NCBI RefSeq assembly: GCF_024300825.1
Contig: NZ_CP101323.1
Span: 558,001-622,000, forward strand
Direction of reading: 5' to 3'
DNA: 64,000 bases
Origin: Natronomonas gomsonensis
GTDB lineage: Archaea > Halobacteriota > Halobacteria > Halobacteriales > Haloarculaceae
Shown: positions 32,585-41,360 of the stretch, piece by piece
Layout of the letters: the number at the start of each line of letters is the position of its first letter
Numbering within the stretch: the stretch's first letter is position 1
Notes under the pieces: model-generated
The model's database searches: none
Told to the model about the DNA's origin: nothing
The model's input: the letters and a program-made list of their open reading frames with translations, nothing else
Made by a program: the position numbers and the translations under genes

Positions 32585-33739
32585 ATGCACGAACCGACCG
32601 ACCGGGTCCGGCGAGCAGAGCGTTCACAGATTCGCGTCATGTACGACCTCGCGGCCCGGACGGAGGGCGACATCGTCCGCCTGGAGGTCGGCGAACCGGA
32701 CTTCGACACGCCGGCACACGTCGTCGAGGCGGCCGCGACCGCGGCCCGCGAGGGAGCCACTCACTACACCTCCAACGCCGGTCTCCCGGAGTGCCGACGG
32801 GCGATATGCGACGCGATGGCGACAGACTACGGCGTCGAACACGACCCCGAGGAGGTCGTCGTCACCGTCGGCGGAATGGAGGCCCTCCACCTGGCGACGC
32901 TGGCCACCGTCGGGCCGGACGAGGAGTTACTGTACCCGGGGCCGGCGTGGCCCAACTACGTGACGCAGGCGTTTCTCGCCGACGGCGAACCGGTGGAGGT
33001 GTCGATGGCGCCCGAAACCGGCTTCGACCTCGACGCCGACCGACTCATCGACCGAATGGGACCGACGACGGCGGCAGTCGTTCTCACGACACCCTCGAAC
33101 CCGACGGGACGGGTCTACGACCCGGAGGCGATTCGGGCGGTCGTCGAGGCGGCCGCCGACCACGGCGTCTACGTCATCGCTGACGAGGTGTACACCGGGT
33201 TGACCTACGACCGCGAACCGCGCGGCGTCGCAGCGCTCTGCGGCCATCCCGACCACGTCCTCACGGTCGGGTCCTGTTCGAAGACCTACGCGATGACCGG
33301 CTGGCGTCTCGGATGGCTCGCGGGCAATAGGGACGTCGTCGACGAGATACTGAAGATACGGGAGTCGACGACGGCCTGTGCGTCGAGCGTCTCACAGCAC
33401 GCGGCCATCGCGGCGCTCACCGGCCCACAGGACCCCTTCGAGGAGATGTACAACGCGTTCCGTCGTCGCCGCGACTACGTCGTCGACCGCATCGAGGCTA
33501 TCGACGGCCTGTCGGCACCCAGACCGGAAGGAGCCTTCTACGCGTTTCTCGACCCCGAAGTCGAGGGCGACTCCCTCACGTTCGCGAAGTATCTTCTCGA
33601 GGAACACGGCGTCGTTCTGGCGCCCGGAAGCGGCTTCGGAACGGCCGGCGAGGGGCGACTTCGACTCTCCTTTGCCAACTCGATGGACCGTCTCGAAGCC
33701 GGACTGGACCGAATCGAAGCCGGCACCGCGTCGTACTGA
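32585..33739 (+). CDS. PLP-dependent class I aminotransferase
   Basis: A 384-residue fold-type I aminotransferase. Substrate/PLP motifs: EVGEPDFDTP, the N in TPSNPTG, D/Y in IADEVYTGL, the PLP lysine in VGSCSKTYAMTGWRLGW, and the carboxylate Arg in GRLRLSFANS. It belongs to the AspC/AlaT group; aspartate, alanine or aromatic amino acids are all possible. A stand-alone gene, 57 bases before the PQQ lipoprotein. Confidence 0.88.
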   Translation: MHEPTDRVRRAERSQIRVMYDLAARTEGDIVRLEVGEPDFDTPAHVVEAAATAAREGATHYTSNAGLPECRRAICDAMATDYGVEHDPEEVVVTVGGMEALHLATLATVGPDEELLYPGPAWPNYVTQAFLADGEPVEVSMAPETGFDLDADRLIDRMGPTTAAVVLTTPSNPTGRVYDPEAIRAVVEAAADHGVYVIADEVYTGLTYDREPRGVAALCGHPDHVLTVGSCSKTYAMTGWRLGWLAGNRDVVDEILKIRESTTACASSVSQHAAIAALTGPQDPFEEMYNAFRRRRDYVVDRIEAIDGLSAPRPEGAFYAFLDPEVEGDSLTFAKYLLEEHGVVLAPGSGFGTAGEGRLRLSFANSMDRLEAGLDRIEAGTASY

Positions 33740-33797
33740 GTGCGCCTCGATGGGGCAACCGAGGCATCTATGTCGAGTCGGGTCGAACCGCCGGCAG

Positions 33798-35153
33798 ATG
33801 TCCGAATCCGGAGGCCGCCAGAATGGGCGTGGTCGAGTCGGAAGGCGTCGGTTTCTCGGAGGCGCCGGTGCCGCCGCGGTCGCCGCCCTCGCCGGTTGTA
33901 CGAGCCTACCGGGACTCGGCTACGACCGTGAGCAGTCGTCGTTCGAACCCGAGATTCTCCCCTACGACCAGACGTACCCACCCAGAGACGACGTGACGAT
34001 GTTCCGCCGCGGAACCCGACGGTTGGGGTATTACCCCGACGCGGTCGTCCCCCAGTCGGTCGACGTCGAGTGGTCGATACCGATGAACGAAATCGGCCAC
34101 ACGGCCGCGAAATCAAGTCCCCGACCGACGCCGGTCGGCGATCGCCTCATCATCCCCGACGACACCGGCAAACTGCACGGCGTGACACCCGACGGCGAAC
34201 GCCAGTGGACCACCGAGACGGGGGCTTCGACCAGCCTCGGCTTCCACGGTACGCCGACCATCGTCGGGGACACTGGCTACATCGGCGGCTACGATGGGTC
34301 GATGTACGCCTTCGATGTCCGGAGCGGCGAGATAGTGTGGAAAACCTCAAACTGGCGGCTTCACGGTGCCATCGCCATCGGCTCCAGCCCCGCCTACTGG
34401 GACGGCGTCCTCTACGTCGTCGCCGAGTACAACTACCCCTGGCAGGAGCCCTCGGGTACGATGTGGGCGCTCGACGCCGAGTCGGGGCGACCGTTGTGGC
34501 ACGACGACAGGCTCTGGGGGATGCCACACCCCTCGACCGCTATCGACCCCGCCACCGAGCGAATGCTCACCGGCTCTAACGACGGCGTCTGCTACTGCTG
34601 GGAGTTCCCCTCCCTCGAACCAGTCTGGGAGTTCGAAACCGACGCCGAAATCAAGGGCACCATCCCGACCTACGAGGGCGGCGCATTCGTCGGGTCCTGG
34701 GACGGCTACTTCTATCGGCTTGACCTCGAAGACGGCAGCGAAGAGTGGTCCTTCGAGACGGGTGCCGTCACCATGTCGAACCCAGGCATCGACCCCGATT
34801 CGGGCGTCGTCTATGTCGGTAGCGACGACCGACACGTCCACGCGCTGGACACCGAGACGGGCGAGGAGCTGTGGTCGACGTACGTCGGTGGACACGTCAT
34901 CGGGTCGCTCACCGTCACCGCCGACGCCGTCCTCGTCGGTTCCTACGACACCAATCTGTACGCCCTCGAAAAGGACACCGGCGACGTTCGCTGGCGCGTC
35001 GGGAACATCGGCCACGTGACCAGCGAAGCGGTGCCACACGATGGCCGTATCTACTACGCCGAACGGGCGGACATCTCCGGCTACTGGAACGACGACGCCG
35101 AAGCCGTCGTCGAAACGCCGGGACACGCCTACTGTCTCCAGCCCACATCTTGA
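33798..35153 (+). CDS. PQQ-like beta-propeller lipoprotein (Tat-exported)
   Basis: A 451-residue protein starting at MSESGGRQNGRGRVGRRRF. Tat motif GRRRFLGG, hydrophobic core and lipobox ALAGC mark a surface lipoprotein. The rest is a beta-propeller of PQQ/quinoprotein-type blades (GYIGGYDGSMYAFDVRSGEIVW, VYVGSDDRHVHALDTETGEELW, LVGSYDTNLYALEKDTGDVRW). No PQQ-binding residues are certain, so it may be structural or sugar-binding rather than a dehydrogenase. It is one of several Tat cargos in the window. Confidence 0.88.
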   Translation: MSESGGRQNGRGRVGRRRFLGGAGAAAVAALAGCTSLPGLGYDREQSSFEPEILPYDQTYPPRDDVTMFRRGTRRLGYYPDAVVPQSVDVEWSIPMNEIGHTAAKSSPRPTPVGDRLIIPDDTGKLHGVTPDGERQWTTETGASTSLGFHGTPTIVGDTGYIGGYDGSMYAFDVRSGEIVWKTSNWRLHGAIAIGSSPAYWDGVLYVVAEYNYPWQEPSGTMWALDAESGRPLWHDDRLWGMPHPSTAIDPATERMLTGSNDGVCYCWEFPSLEPVWEFETDAEIKGTIPTYEGGAFVGSWDGYFYRLDLEDGSEEWSFETGAVTMSNPGIDPDSGVVYVGSDDRHVHALDTETGEELWSTYVGGHVIGSLTVTADAVLVGSYDTNLYALEKDTGDVRWRVGNIGHVTSEAVPHDGRIYYAERADISGYWNDDAEAVVETPGHAYCLQPTS

Positions 35154-35335
35154 CCCTCTACCTTAGCACATCCCTTCCCTCTCTTTAGAAATAATATTCA
35201 GTTGAGACCGGAACGGGGAACAACGCCTCTACAAGTGGCCGATAGCCTGATTTCTTTCTTAAAACGTGGGAAAATGAAGTGAGTCGGCGAGAAAACTCTG
35301 CCTCCTGTCCGTAGAGTTGGTGACGTTACAAACGG

Positions 35336-35872
35336 TTAGTCCTCTTCTTCAGTTTCGTCATCTTCCTCGGATTCATCGTCATCCTCATCGTCCTCTTCTT
35401 CCTCGGACTCGTCGGTTTCGTCGTCCTCGCTCTCATCGTCATCCGCCTCGTCCTCTCCTCCATCGACATCGTACTCGTATTTCTCTTCGACGAGGGTTAG
35501 CGAGTCATCCGCAACGACGTACTCCAGTTCGCCCTCCGCGTGGTCGGACTCGTACTCGACTTCGAGCTCCTCGAGAGACTCGTCGTCTTCACTGAGCGCT
35601 GACTGATTGACTGTCGCGGTCCCCTCCGCGTCGGTTGTGACAGTTACCTCTTCTTCTCCTTCGACGGTGACCGAGGCGTCCTCTACGGGCGTGCCGTCGT
35701 CAGTCACAGTCACCGTGACGGTTTCGTTATCGAGCGTTGCATCCATCTCCAAGTCGGATACGGACGCCGCCGACGCGCCGCTATCCGTTTGGGCCAGACC
35801 CGTTACTGCGGCACCGCTTCCAGCAACGAGCAATACTGCCAGCACCGCCACCATCGTTTTTGAGACTGACAT
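35336..35872 (-). CDS. Secreted acidic Ig-like protein
   Basis: A 178-residue protein starting at MSVSKTMVAVLAVLLVAGSGAAV. A Sec signal peptide (cleavage about residue 27) precedes one beta-sandwich-like domain (NETVTVTVTDDGTPVEDASVTVEGEEEVTV) related to surface Ig/Big repeats, then a tail of about 45 residues nearly all Asp, Glu and Ser. No anchor is visible at the C-terminus. A cell-wall or extracellular role is likely. The acidic tail is a low-complexity DNA repeat (GAT/GAA). Confidence 0.75.
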   Translation of the reverse strand: MSVSKTMVAVLAVLLVAGSGAAVTGLAQTDSGASAASVSDLEMDATLDNETVTVTVTDDGTPVEDASVTVEGEEEVTVTTDAEGTATVNQSALSEDDESLEELEVEYESDHAEGELEYVVADDSLTLVEEKYEYDVDGGEDEADDDESEDDETDESEEEEDDEDDDESEEDDETEEED

Positions 35873-36116
35873 TGCATTCGACGCGACGGCTGTGAGAGGT
35901 ATAAGTCAGGGAAACCGTTGGACGGCGTTCTACCGATTTTATCACCGTTCAAACGGTTTAATCGGCCCGGAGAACGCCTCCTCAAGCATCTATTCCGGCT
36001 TGCAGTCGTTCTGACGGTTTCCTTATCGACCCACGATTTTCGCAGATAGGTTCGATTTGATAGTCTCACTGCAGCATACACATATCAGTACGCGGTCAGT
36101 TTCTTTAAGGTGAGTA

Positions 36117-36297
36117 TGGGGACGGAGGGATTTGAACCCCCGATCTACTGATATCTCCGGTGTAGCGCCTCGGTCCTCCAGAGGGTCGTCAACGCGGAGC
36201 GATGATCAGTCGTCCGCTCGGTATATCAGTCTGGAGTCTCGTCACCGGGCGCGTGGCCTCTGGAGTCAGCCGCCATGCCTGGCTTGGCCACGTCCCC
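36117..36297 (-). tRNA. tRNA-Trp (CCA) with long intron
   Basis: Minus strand. Acceptor GGGGACG/CGTCCCC with discriminator A, T-arm GGGGG-TTCAAAT-CCCTC, anticodon stem GCTGA/TCAGT, anticodon CCA in loop CTCCAG/A. A 107-base intron (about 36153-36259) lies after position 37. As in other haloarchaeal tRNA-Trp introns, it has C/D-guide character: box-C-like GTGACGA, and CCTCTGGAG (36176-36184 on the plus strand as CTCCAGAGG) complementary to the anticodon-loop/5' intron. Splicing is by the tRNA endonuclease. Confidence 0.9.
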
Positions 36298-36378
36298 TCG
36301 ATTCCCCGTACTTCCCTTCTTCCTAAAGGGGTTTCGATTCGGCGCATCGACTTTGGCTGTGCCGTCCGAAGTGAGTGT

Positions 36379-36705
36379 ATGACCGAGCACGTTCCAGTGA
36401 CCGTCATCGACGGGGAGTACGAGACGACCATCGAGGTGCCGCGGGGGACGGTGCTTCGAGACGCCCTTTCCAAGCGGGGCTTTGAGGTGTATGGCTCGGT
36501 GTCACGGATTGCGAACTGCGGCGGCCGGGGACTGTGTGGCACCTGCGGTGTCCGAATCGAGGCCGCCCCCGAGCCATCGCAGTGGCACGACGCGGCCGCC
36601 GAGCGCTGGGGGTATCCGCGACTGTCCTGTCAGATTCGGGTAGAAGAACCCCTCCGAGTCGAACTACTCGAAAAAGTCCTCTGGGGACAGGTACTCCCGG
36701 ATTAG
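36379..36705 (+). CDS. 2Fe-2S ferredoxin
   Basis: A 108-residue protein starting at MTEHVPVTVIDGEYE. A beta-grasp fold with C47-x5-C53-x2-C56 in ANCGGRGLCGTCGV and C84 in LSCQIRV. These four cysteines hold a [2Fe-2S] cluster of the adrenodoxin/plant type. It probably carries electrons to an unlinked oxidoreductase. Its stop overlaps the DUF5795 gene, which is on the other strand, by 4 bases. Confidence 0.9.
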   Translation: MTEHVPVTVIDGEYETTIEVPRGTVLRDALSKRGFEVYGSVSRIANCGGRGLCGTCGVRIEAAPEPSQWHDAAAERWGYPRLSCQIRVEEPLRVELLEKVLWGQVLPD

Positions 36706-36926
36706 CGGTCGGTTTCGCTCCAACCACAATCCTGACATTTATATCCGGTGACGAACTCGGTGACGCTCGGCATGTAGCCCACCGAGATGACATCGCCACC
36801 GCAGTCGGGACAGTCTCGGTCGGTGTCCTCGATGCCTTCGGCGTCCATCACACGCTCGCCTTCGATGAGTTCGGCGAGTTTTCCGGGAGTTACCATTCGA
36901 CCCTCGACGACGCGGTTGTCGGCCAT
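36702..36926 (-). CDS. DUF5795 zinc-ribbon protein
   Basis: A 74-residue protein starting at MADNRVVEGRMVTPGKLA. The N-terminal half is a short helical segment; the rest is a zinc ribbon, C-x2-C in RDCPDCGGDV and C-x2-C in YKCQDCGWSE. The sequence is characteristic of a conserved haloarchaeal family of unknown function, usually near the DUF5794 gene, as here. Confidence 0.8.
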   Translation of the reverse strand: MADNRVVEGRMVTPGKLAELIEGERVMDAEGIEDTDRDCPDCGGDVISVGYMPSVTEFVTGYKCQDCGWSETDR

Positions 36927-36958
36927 ACAGGAGGAGTGTCGCCGAGGCCCCTAAGGCT

Positions 36959-37858
36959 TTACAGCCACGGGGCGCGGTCGCCCTCGGGACTTCCGGGAGC
37001 GGTGGATTCCTCGTCGTCGACGCGTTCGACGGCGTCCTCGACGTCTTCCTCGAAGGGGTCGTCGGGTTCACCGCCATCGGTTGCGGCCGCGGCATCCGCG
37101 TCATCGGCCGGTGCATCCATCGCGCCTTCAGGGTTGAAGGCGAAGAGGCCGGTGACCGCGAGGACGATGAGCGCCAGCGGTTCTTCGCCCGTGATGGGGC
37201 CGACTTCGAGGATGGTCAGCGGGAGGACACCCAACGCGACCGCGCTCCCGAAGCGGAAGCGGTCGATGTCCACGTTCCCGCGGAGCCATGGCCCGAGGCC
37301 GGCGACGGCCAGCGCGAAGGCGACGCCGACGACGGCGGCACCGGTGCCGTAGACGACGAACATCGGGTCGGCGACGAAGCCGAACTCGAAGGCGGTCGGT
37401 CGGAAACTCGCCACGAGACCGAGGCCGATGATGACGCTGGGTCGGGGGAGATATTCACCGACGGTGGCGCTTGCGGTCTTCGCCGCGATGGCGAGGATGA
37501 CGAGTGCGGCGAAACGCTCGAAGATGACCATATCGAGCACGGATGCGATGGTCGGGGCGATAGTCGCCTGCACCGCTGCGAGCGGGACGACGATTGCGCC
37601 GACGAGCAGGACGTTCTTCACGCGGTCGCGTCGGGAGCCCTCCATCTCGGCGAGGACGACGGCGAGCGTCGCGCTACCGCCGAAGATGAGCAGCCCGACC
37701 TCGACCATACCGAGGAGGTCCGAAACCGCGCCGGCGACGATGAGCGCCGTGAAGATGCCGTCGATGAGCGGCAGCGCCATGACCGTCGCAAGCAGGCGCG
37801 TGCCTTCACCGACCTGTCGCTCAAGGCGTAACGCAATCGGGTGGCGTGATGCGCTCAT
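36959..37858 (-). CDS. DUF5794-type membrane protein
   Basis: A 299-residue protein with about 7 membrane helices between residues 20 and 245 (LLATVMALPLIDGIFTALIVAG, LLGMVEVGLLIFGGSATLAVVLA, NVLLVGAIVVPLAAVQ, FAALVILAIAAKT and so on). The C-terminal 55 residues are acidic and cytoplasmic. It is conserved in haloarchaea next to DUF5795. Transport or membrane-organisation roles are possible, but nothing specific is visible. Confidence 0.72.
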   Translation of the reverse strand: MSASRHPIALRLERQVGEGTRLLATVMALPLIDGIFTALIVAGAVSDLLGMVEVGLLIFGGSATLAVVLAEMEGSRRDRVKNVLLVGAIVVPLAAVQATIAPTIASVLDMVIFERFAALVILAIAAKTASATVGEYLPRPSVIIGLGLVASFRPTAFEFGFVADPMFVVYGTGAAVVGVAFALAVAGLGPWLRGNVDIDRFRFGSAVALGVLPLTILEVGPITGEEPLALIVLAVTGLFAFNPEGAMDAPADDADAAAATDGGEPDDPFEEDVEDAVERVDDEESTAPGSPEGDRAPWL

Positions 37859-38320
37859 TCGTCAGGCGGGGCGACCCTCACCATGGGACGAACGGCGGTG
37901 GATGTCGCGATACCCTCTGACGTGTCCGGAGCGGCTGCCGTTCCGGATGGGTGCGACTTTCTCCGCTTTATTTGTCCACATCGCAAATGTAAAGAAAATG
38001 CCGGTGGCGAGGCTGGATTGCCCGGCGATGCGCTGTGCGATGGGACTGGCGGAGTCCATACATCATGCAAGAGTTGACTGAATCATAAGTGTTGTGTGAG
38101 TCATGTCCGCATACACCTGAAGAGTAGGTACCGACCGGTTTGATTCTGGGACGAATCGCCCGACATTCACACACGATTCGGACGAACATCCACCGGCGAC
38201 CGTCGATGCACACATTCGGACATCGGTGTCGACAAAGCCACCGGGTGGTCCGTCCGTGTGTGTCGGTGCCGGGCGGTACGCTCTCGCAACGCTTTTGGGC
38301 GGGGGATTCCGACGGTTTAC
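37859..38320. other. 462-base intergenic region before guaB
   Basis: The largest gene-free gap in the window. Short frames on both strands have poor codon statistics. One (37883-38077, +) has a Cys-rich segment (CPHRKC) but low third-position GC and is not accepted. A promoter box for guaB lies at its right end. No RNA structure was recognised. Confidence 0.5.
38292..38300 (+). promoter_or_regulatory. Promoter-like CTTTTGGGC box of guaB
   Basis: Starts exactly 29 nt upstream of the guaB ATG, the same nonamer and spacing as before the dehalogenase-like gene. It supports ATG 38321 as the start. Confidence 0.5.
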
Positions 38321-39799
38321 ATGGCGAGCGACGAACCCTTCTCGGAGAAACTCCGCGTACCTGAGGCATTGACGTTCGACGACGTGCTGCTCCGGCCCAA
38401 GGAGAGCCGTGTCGAACCGGATGACGCCGATATGGCGACCCGCGTGTCGACGAACGTTACGCTGAACATTCCCGTCCTCTCGGCGGCGATGGACACCGTC
38501 ACCGAAGCCGAACTGGCAATCGAGATGGCCCGCGAGGGCGGCCTTGGCGTCCTTCACCGGAACATGACCGTCGAGGAGACCGCAGAACACGTCGAGACAG
38601 TCAAACGAGCAGACGAACTCATCATCCGTGAAGTGGTCACGGCCTCGCCCGAACAGACCGTCCGGGAGGTCGACCGCATGATGGGGGACGAGGGCGTCTC
38701 CGGCGCGCCGGTCGTCGACGACGACGGCGTCGTCCTCGGTATCATTTCGGGGACGGACATCCGGCCGTACCTCGAAGTCGGTGACCGCGACGAAGTCCGT
38801 GAGGCGATGACCGACGAGGTCATCACCGCCGGCGAGGACGTCACCGCTCGCGAAGCACTCGAACTCATGTACGAACACAAAATCGAGCGCGTCCCCATCG
38901 TCGACGAGGAAGAGCGTCTGACGGGACTCGTGACGATGCAGGGCATCCTCGCACGCCGGGAGTACGACAACGCCGCCCGGGCCTCCGACGGGTCGCTCGT
39001 CGTCGGCGTCGCCGTCGGCCCCTTCGAGACTGACCGCGCGTTGGCGGCCGACGAGGCCGGTGCCGACATCGTATTCATCGACTGTGCACACGCGCACAAC
39101 CTCGACGTCATCGACTCCGCCCGCGAAATCAAAGCCGAGGTCGACGCCGACGTGGTGGTCGGCAACGTCGGCACGCGCGAGGCCGCCGAGGCAATCGTCG
39201 ACTTCGCCGACGGCGTCAAGGTCGGCATCGGTCCCGGCTCCATCTGTACGACCCGCGTCGTCTCCGGTTCCGGCATGCCCCAGATTACGGCCGTCGCCGA
39301 AGTCGCTGACGTTGCAACCCAACACGACGTGCCCGTCATCGCCGATGGCGGGATTCGGTACTCCGGTGACGCCATCAAGGCCATCGCCGCCGGTGCCGAT
39401 GCCGTGATGCTCGGGTCGTACTTCGCCGGGACCGACGAGGCACCCGGTCGCGTCATCACGATGAACGGCAAGCGCTACAAGCAGTACCGTGGCATGGGGT
39501 CGGTCGGCGCGATGAAATCCGGCGGCGGGGACCGCTATCTCAAAGACGACCCCGAAGACGAGGAGTACGTCCCGGAGGGCGTCGAAGCCGCGACTCCGTA
39601 CAAGGGCTCGCTCGAATCAGAACTCCACCAACTCGTCGGCGGGATGCAGTCCGGGATGGGCTACGTCGGCGCGGAGACGATTCCGGAGTTCAAAGAGCGT
39701 AGCGAGTTCGTCCGCGTCTCCTCGGCCGGCCAGACCGAGAGCCACGCCCACGACGTGGTTATCACCGACGAAGCACCGAACTACAGTCCCGATAACTGA
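38321..39799 (+). CDS. guaB: IMP dehydrogenase
   Basis: A 492-residue enzyme converting IMP to XMP with NAD+, the first committed step to GTP. TIM barrel with [12 protein letters not shown], an inserted CBS pair (about residues 105-225; VTASPEQTVREVDRMM and VITAGEDVTAREALELM), the catalytic Cys in GPGSICTTRVVSG, then IADGGIRYSGD and the flap region KQYRGMGSVGAM. Full length. A second, shorter family member lies at the right end of the window. Confidence 0.95.
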   Translation: MASDEPFSEKLRVPEALTFDDVLLRPKESRVEPDDADMATRVSTNVTLNIPVLSAAMDTVTEAELAIEMAREGGLGVLHRNMTVEETAEHVETVKRADELIIREVVTASPEQTVREVDRMMGDEGVSGAPVVDDDGVVLGIISGTDIRPYLEVGDRDEVREAMTDEVITAGEDVTAREALELMYEHKIERVPIVDEEERLTGLVTMQGILARREYDNAARASDGSLVVGVAVGPFETDRALAADEAGADIVFIDCAHAHNLDVIDSAREIKAEVDADVVVGNVGTREAAEAIVDFADGVKVGIGPGSICTTRVVSGSGMPQITAVAEVADVATQHDVPVIADGGIRYSGDAIKAIAAGADAVMLGSYFAGTDEAPGRVITMNGKRYKQYRGMGSVGAMKSGGGDRYLKDDPEDEEYVPEGVEAATPYKGSLESELHQLVGGMQSGMGYVGAETIPEFKERSEFVRVSSAGQTESHAHDVVITDEAPNYSPDN

Positions 39800-39935
39800 T
39801 ACTGTCGGACGAACCCGTTCGAACAGTCCATCGACCGTGTCCAATTCTTTCGGCTGCTACAGACCGAGTTACACGAAACAGTGTGGAACCGCCTCTAACA
39901 GTGTGACCCGCCCACTGCCCGACGCACCGTCTGCC

Positions 39936-40055
39936 CTACTGCCGTACTGCGTTCATACACCGCCGGCTACAGTACCCCAGCCGTGCGGTTTCGGCCGAAT
40001 CGTGTGCATCGAACTGCTCTCCGCATCGACTACAAACGTAGGTGTTCATGCTCAT
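39936..40055 (-). CDS. Zinc-binding microprotein, CxxC...CxxxC type
   Basis: A 39-residue protein read directly from the minus strand, starting at MSMNTYVCSRCGEQF (a second ATG two codons in). C8-x2-C11 and C29-x3-C33 (YCSRRC) form a TRASH/treble-clef-like zinc site. The gap between guaB and the methyltransferase is otherwise empty. It is one of three zinc microproteins in this window. Confidence 0.62.
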   Translation of the reverse strand: MSMNTYVCSRCGEQFDAHDSAETARLGYCSRRCMNAVRQ

Positions 40056-40247
40056 GGTGTGCCCCGAGTCACATCCTTGGTAGTGTGACCAATGTTACCA
40101 AGGGAAGATTGGGATAAAAAACGAGATCCTGATATATCAGGCAACACCTTAATACACAGTCATATCCGGTTCAGCGTCTGACGCTTGAATGACGCTTCTG
40201 AATGGCAGTCCATCACACACATTTAGTAGGCCGCCGAAACCGGGCGC

Positions 40248-40964
40248 ATGAAAGAACACATACGGGAGAACTTCGACGTCAGTACGGTCTCCTACGCCGA
40301 ATACGAGGCCCGAACGGGTCGGTTCGGGGAGTTAGCATTGCGGCTGTACGACCGGATGGCCGACCACGGGTCGGGGCGTATCGACTCCATCCTCGACGCC
40401 GGCGCCGGGTCGGGTATCAGCGCCCGTGCCTTCGAACAGCGAGGGGCGACCCCCGTCGCCTTGGATTTGAGTCGACAGATGCTTCGGGAGTGTTCGGTTT
40501 CCGACCGCGTACAGGGTGATTTCGACAATCTGCCGTTCCGTTCGGATACCTTCGACGCCGTCGCGTTCACCGCATCGCTGTTTTTGGCGCCGAACCCCGA
40601 ACGGGCCGTCGCCGAAACGCGGCGCGTGCTCCGAGCGGGCGGCACCGTCGGTGCGGTCGCCCCGCTGGGTTGGCGGACGACCGCGGGCGAGGACGTCTTC
40701 GCGGAACTCGACCGCGACTCCCGCTCGCCGGCCGATGCCGGCGAGGTCGAGGCCGCACTCGCCAGCGAATTCGACCTCGAAACGGGAACGTGGACCTTCG
40801 AAGCGACCGGTGAGACGCTTCGGCTCTTCCACGCCATCCCCGCAATCGCTGCCCGACTGTATCCTCGACTCGACGCCGAAGCCCGAGTCGAACGCGCCCA
40901 GCAGTTACTCGCGGATGTCGAGGGACCGCTCGAAGAACGGTGGCGCTGGTTCGTCGGGCGCTGA
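40248..40964 (+). CDS. Class I SAM-dependent methyltransferase
   Basis: A 238-residue protein starting at MKEHIRENFDVSTVSY. The SAM-binding motif I is ILDAGAGSGISARAF, motif II VALDLSRQML, motif III DNLPFRSDTFDAVAFTASLF, and motif post-I VLRAGGTVGAVAPLGW. It resembles the UbiE/type-11 group; the substrate is unknown. It stands alone before tRNA-Lys. Confidence 0.87.
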   Translation: MKEHIRENFDVSTVSYAEYEARTGRFGELALRLYDRMADHGSGRIDSILDAGAGSGISARAFEQRGATPVALDLSRQMLRECSVSDRVQGDFDNLPFRSDTFDAVAFTASLFLAPNPERAVAETRRVLRAGGTVGAVAPLGWRTTAGEDVFAELDRDSRSPADAGEVEAALASEFDLETGTWTFEATGETLRLFHAIPAIAARLYPRLDAEARVERAQQLLADVEGPLEERWRWFVGR

Positions 40965-41000
40965 CGGATGGCGTTGCTCCGTGGATTGCTCCGCGTAGAA

Positions 41001-41094
41001 GCGGGCCGAGGGGGATTTGAACCGGAGCAAGACGTGCTCGCTCCCTTCGGTCGCTGTGCGCGACTTGCAGGGTTCGAATCGCTGACCCCGTTCG
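41001..41094 (-). repeat. tRNA-tail element downstream of tRNA-Lys
   Basis: A 27-base exact copy (40997-41023) of the tRNA-Lys 3' end and trailer (41159-41185). In transcription order it is preceded by ...CGAACGGGG...TTCGAACCCTG, a hairpin CAAGTCG/CGTCTTG, then CTCCGGTTC and the tRNA 3' sequence. The same order of blocks occurs after tRNA-Arg at 6985-7075, so the two elements are homologous although attached to different tRNAs. Confidence 0.68.
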
Positions 41095-41163
41095 TTCCTC
41101 ACGAGGAGACGAGCAGGCCTCGCTGTCGCTCGGCACTGTTCGGCGTATTGTTCGAAACAGAAG

Positions 41164-41237
41164 CGGGCCGAGGGGGATTTGAACCCCCGACCGTCTGGTT
41201 AAGAGCCAGACGCTCTCCCTGGCTGAGCTATCGGCCC
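41164..41237 (-). tRNA. tRNA-Lys (CTT anticodon)
   Basis: Minus strand. Acceptor GGGCCGA/TCGGCCC with discriminator G, D-stem GCTC/GAGC, anticodon stem TCTGG/CCAGA with loop CTCTTAA (anticodon CTT, codon AAG), and T-arm GGGGG-TTCAAAT-CCCCC. No intron, no encoded CCA. Confidence 0.94.
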
Positions 41238-41360
41238 TGCGACTCCACGTAACCGCGGTTGATTCAAATAGGTTGCGTTCCCACGCCTCAGCGGGACGCC
41301 GTCACACGGTTCGGACGGTACGGACAAATTAAGTACGTCCCGGCCTTCGGAGCGGCTATC

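Noticed and set aside
35336-35480. GAT/GAA-type low-complexity run as possible satellite
   Set aside because: It encodes the acidic C-terminus of the secreted protein; common in halophiles.
37883-38077. 64-residue frame with CPHRKC in the gap before guaB
   Set aside because: Poor third-position GC, no promoter-like box and no convincing zinc arrangement; kept only as a low-probability possibility.
40968-41252. Plus-strand frame across the tRNA-Lys region
   Set aside because: Antisense to tRNA-Lys and the tail element; the protein similarity to the tRNA-Arg shadow frame reflects the shared DNA element, not a gene family.
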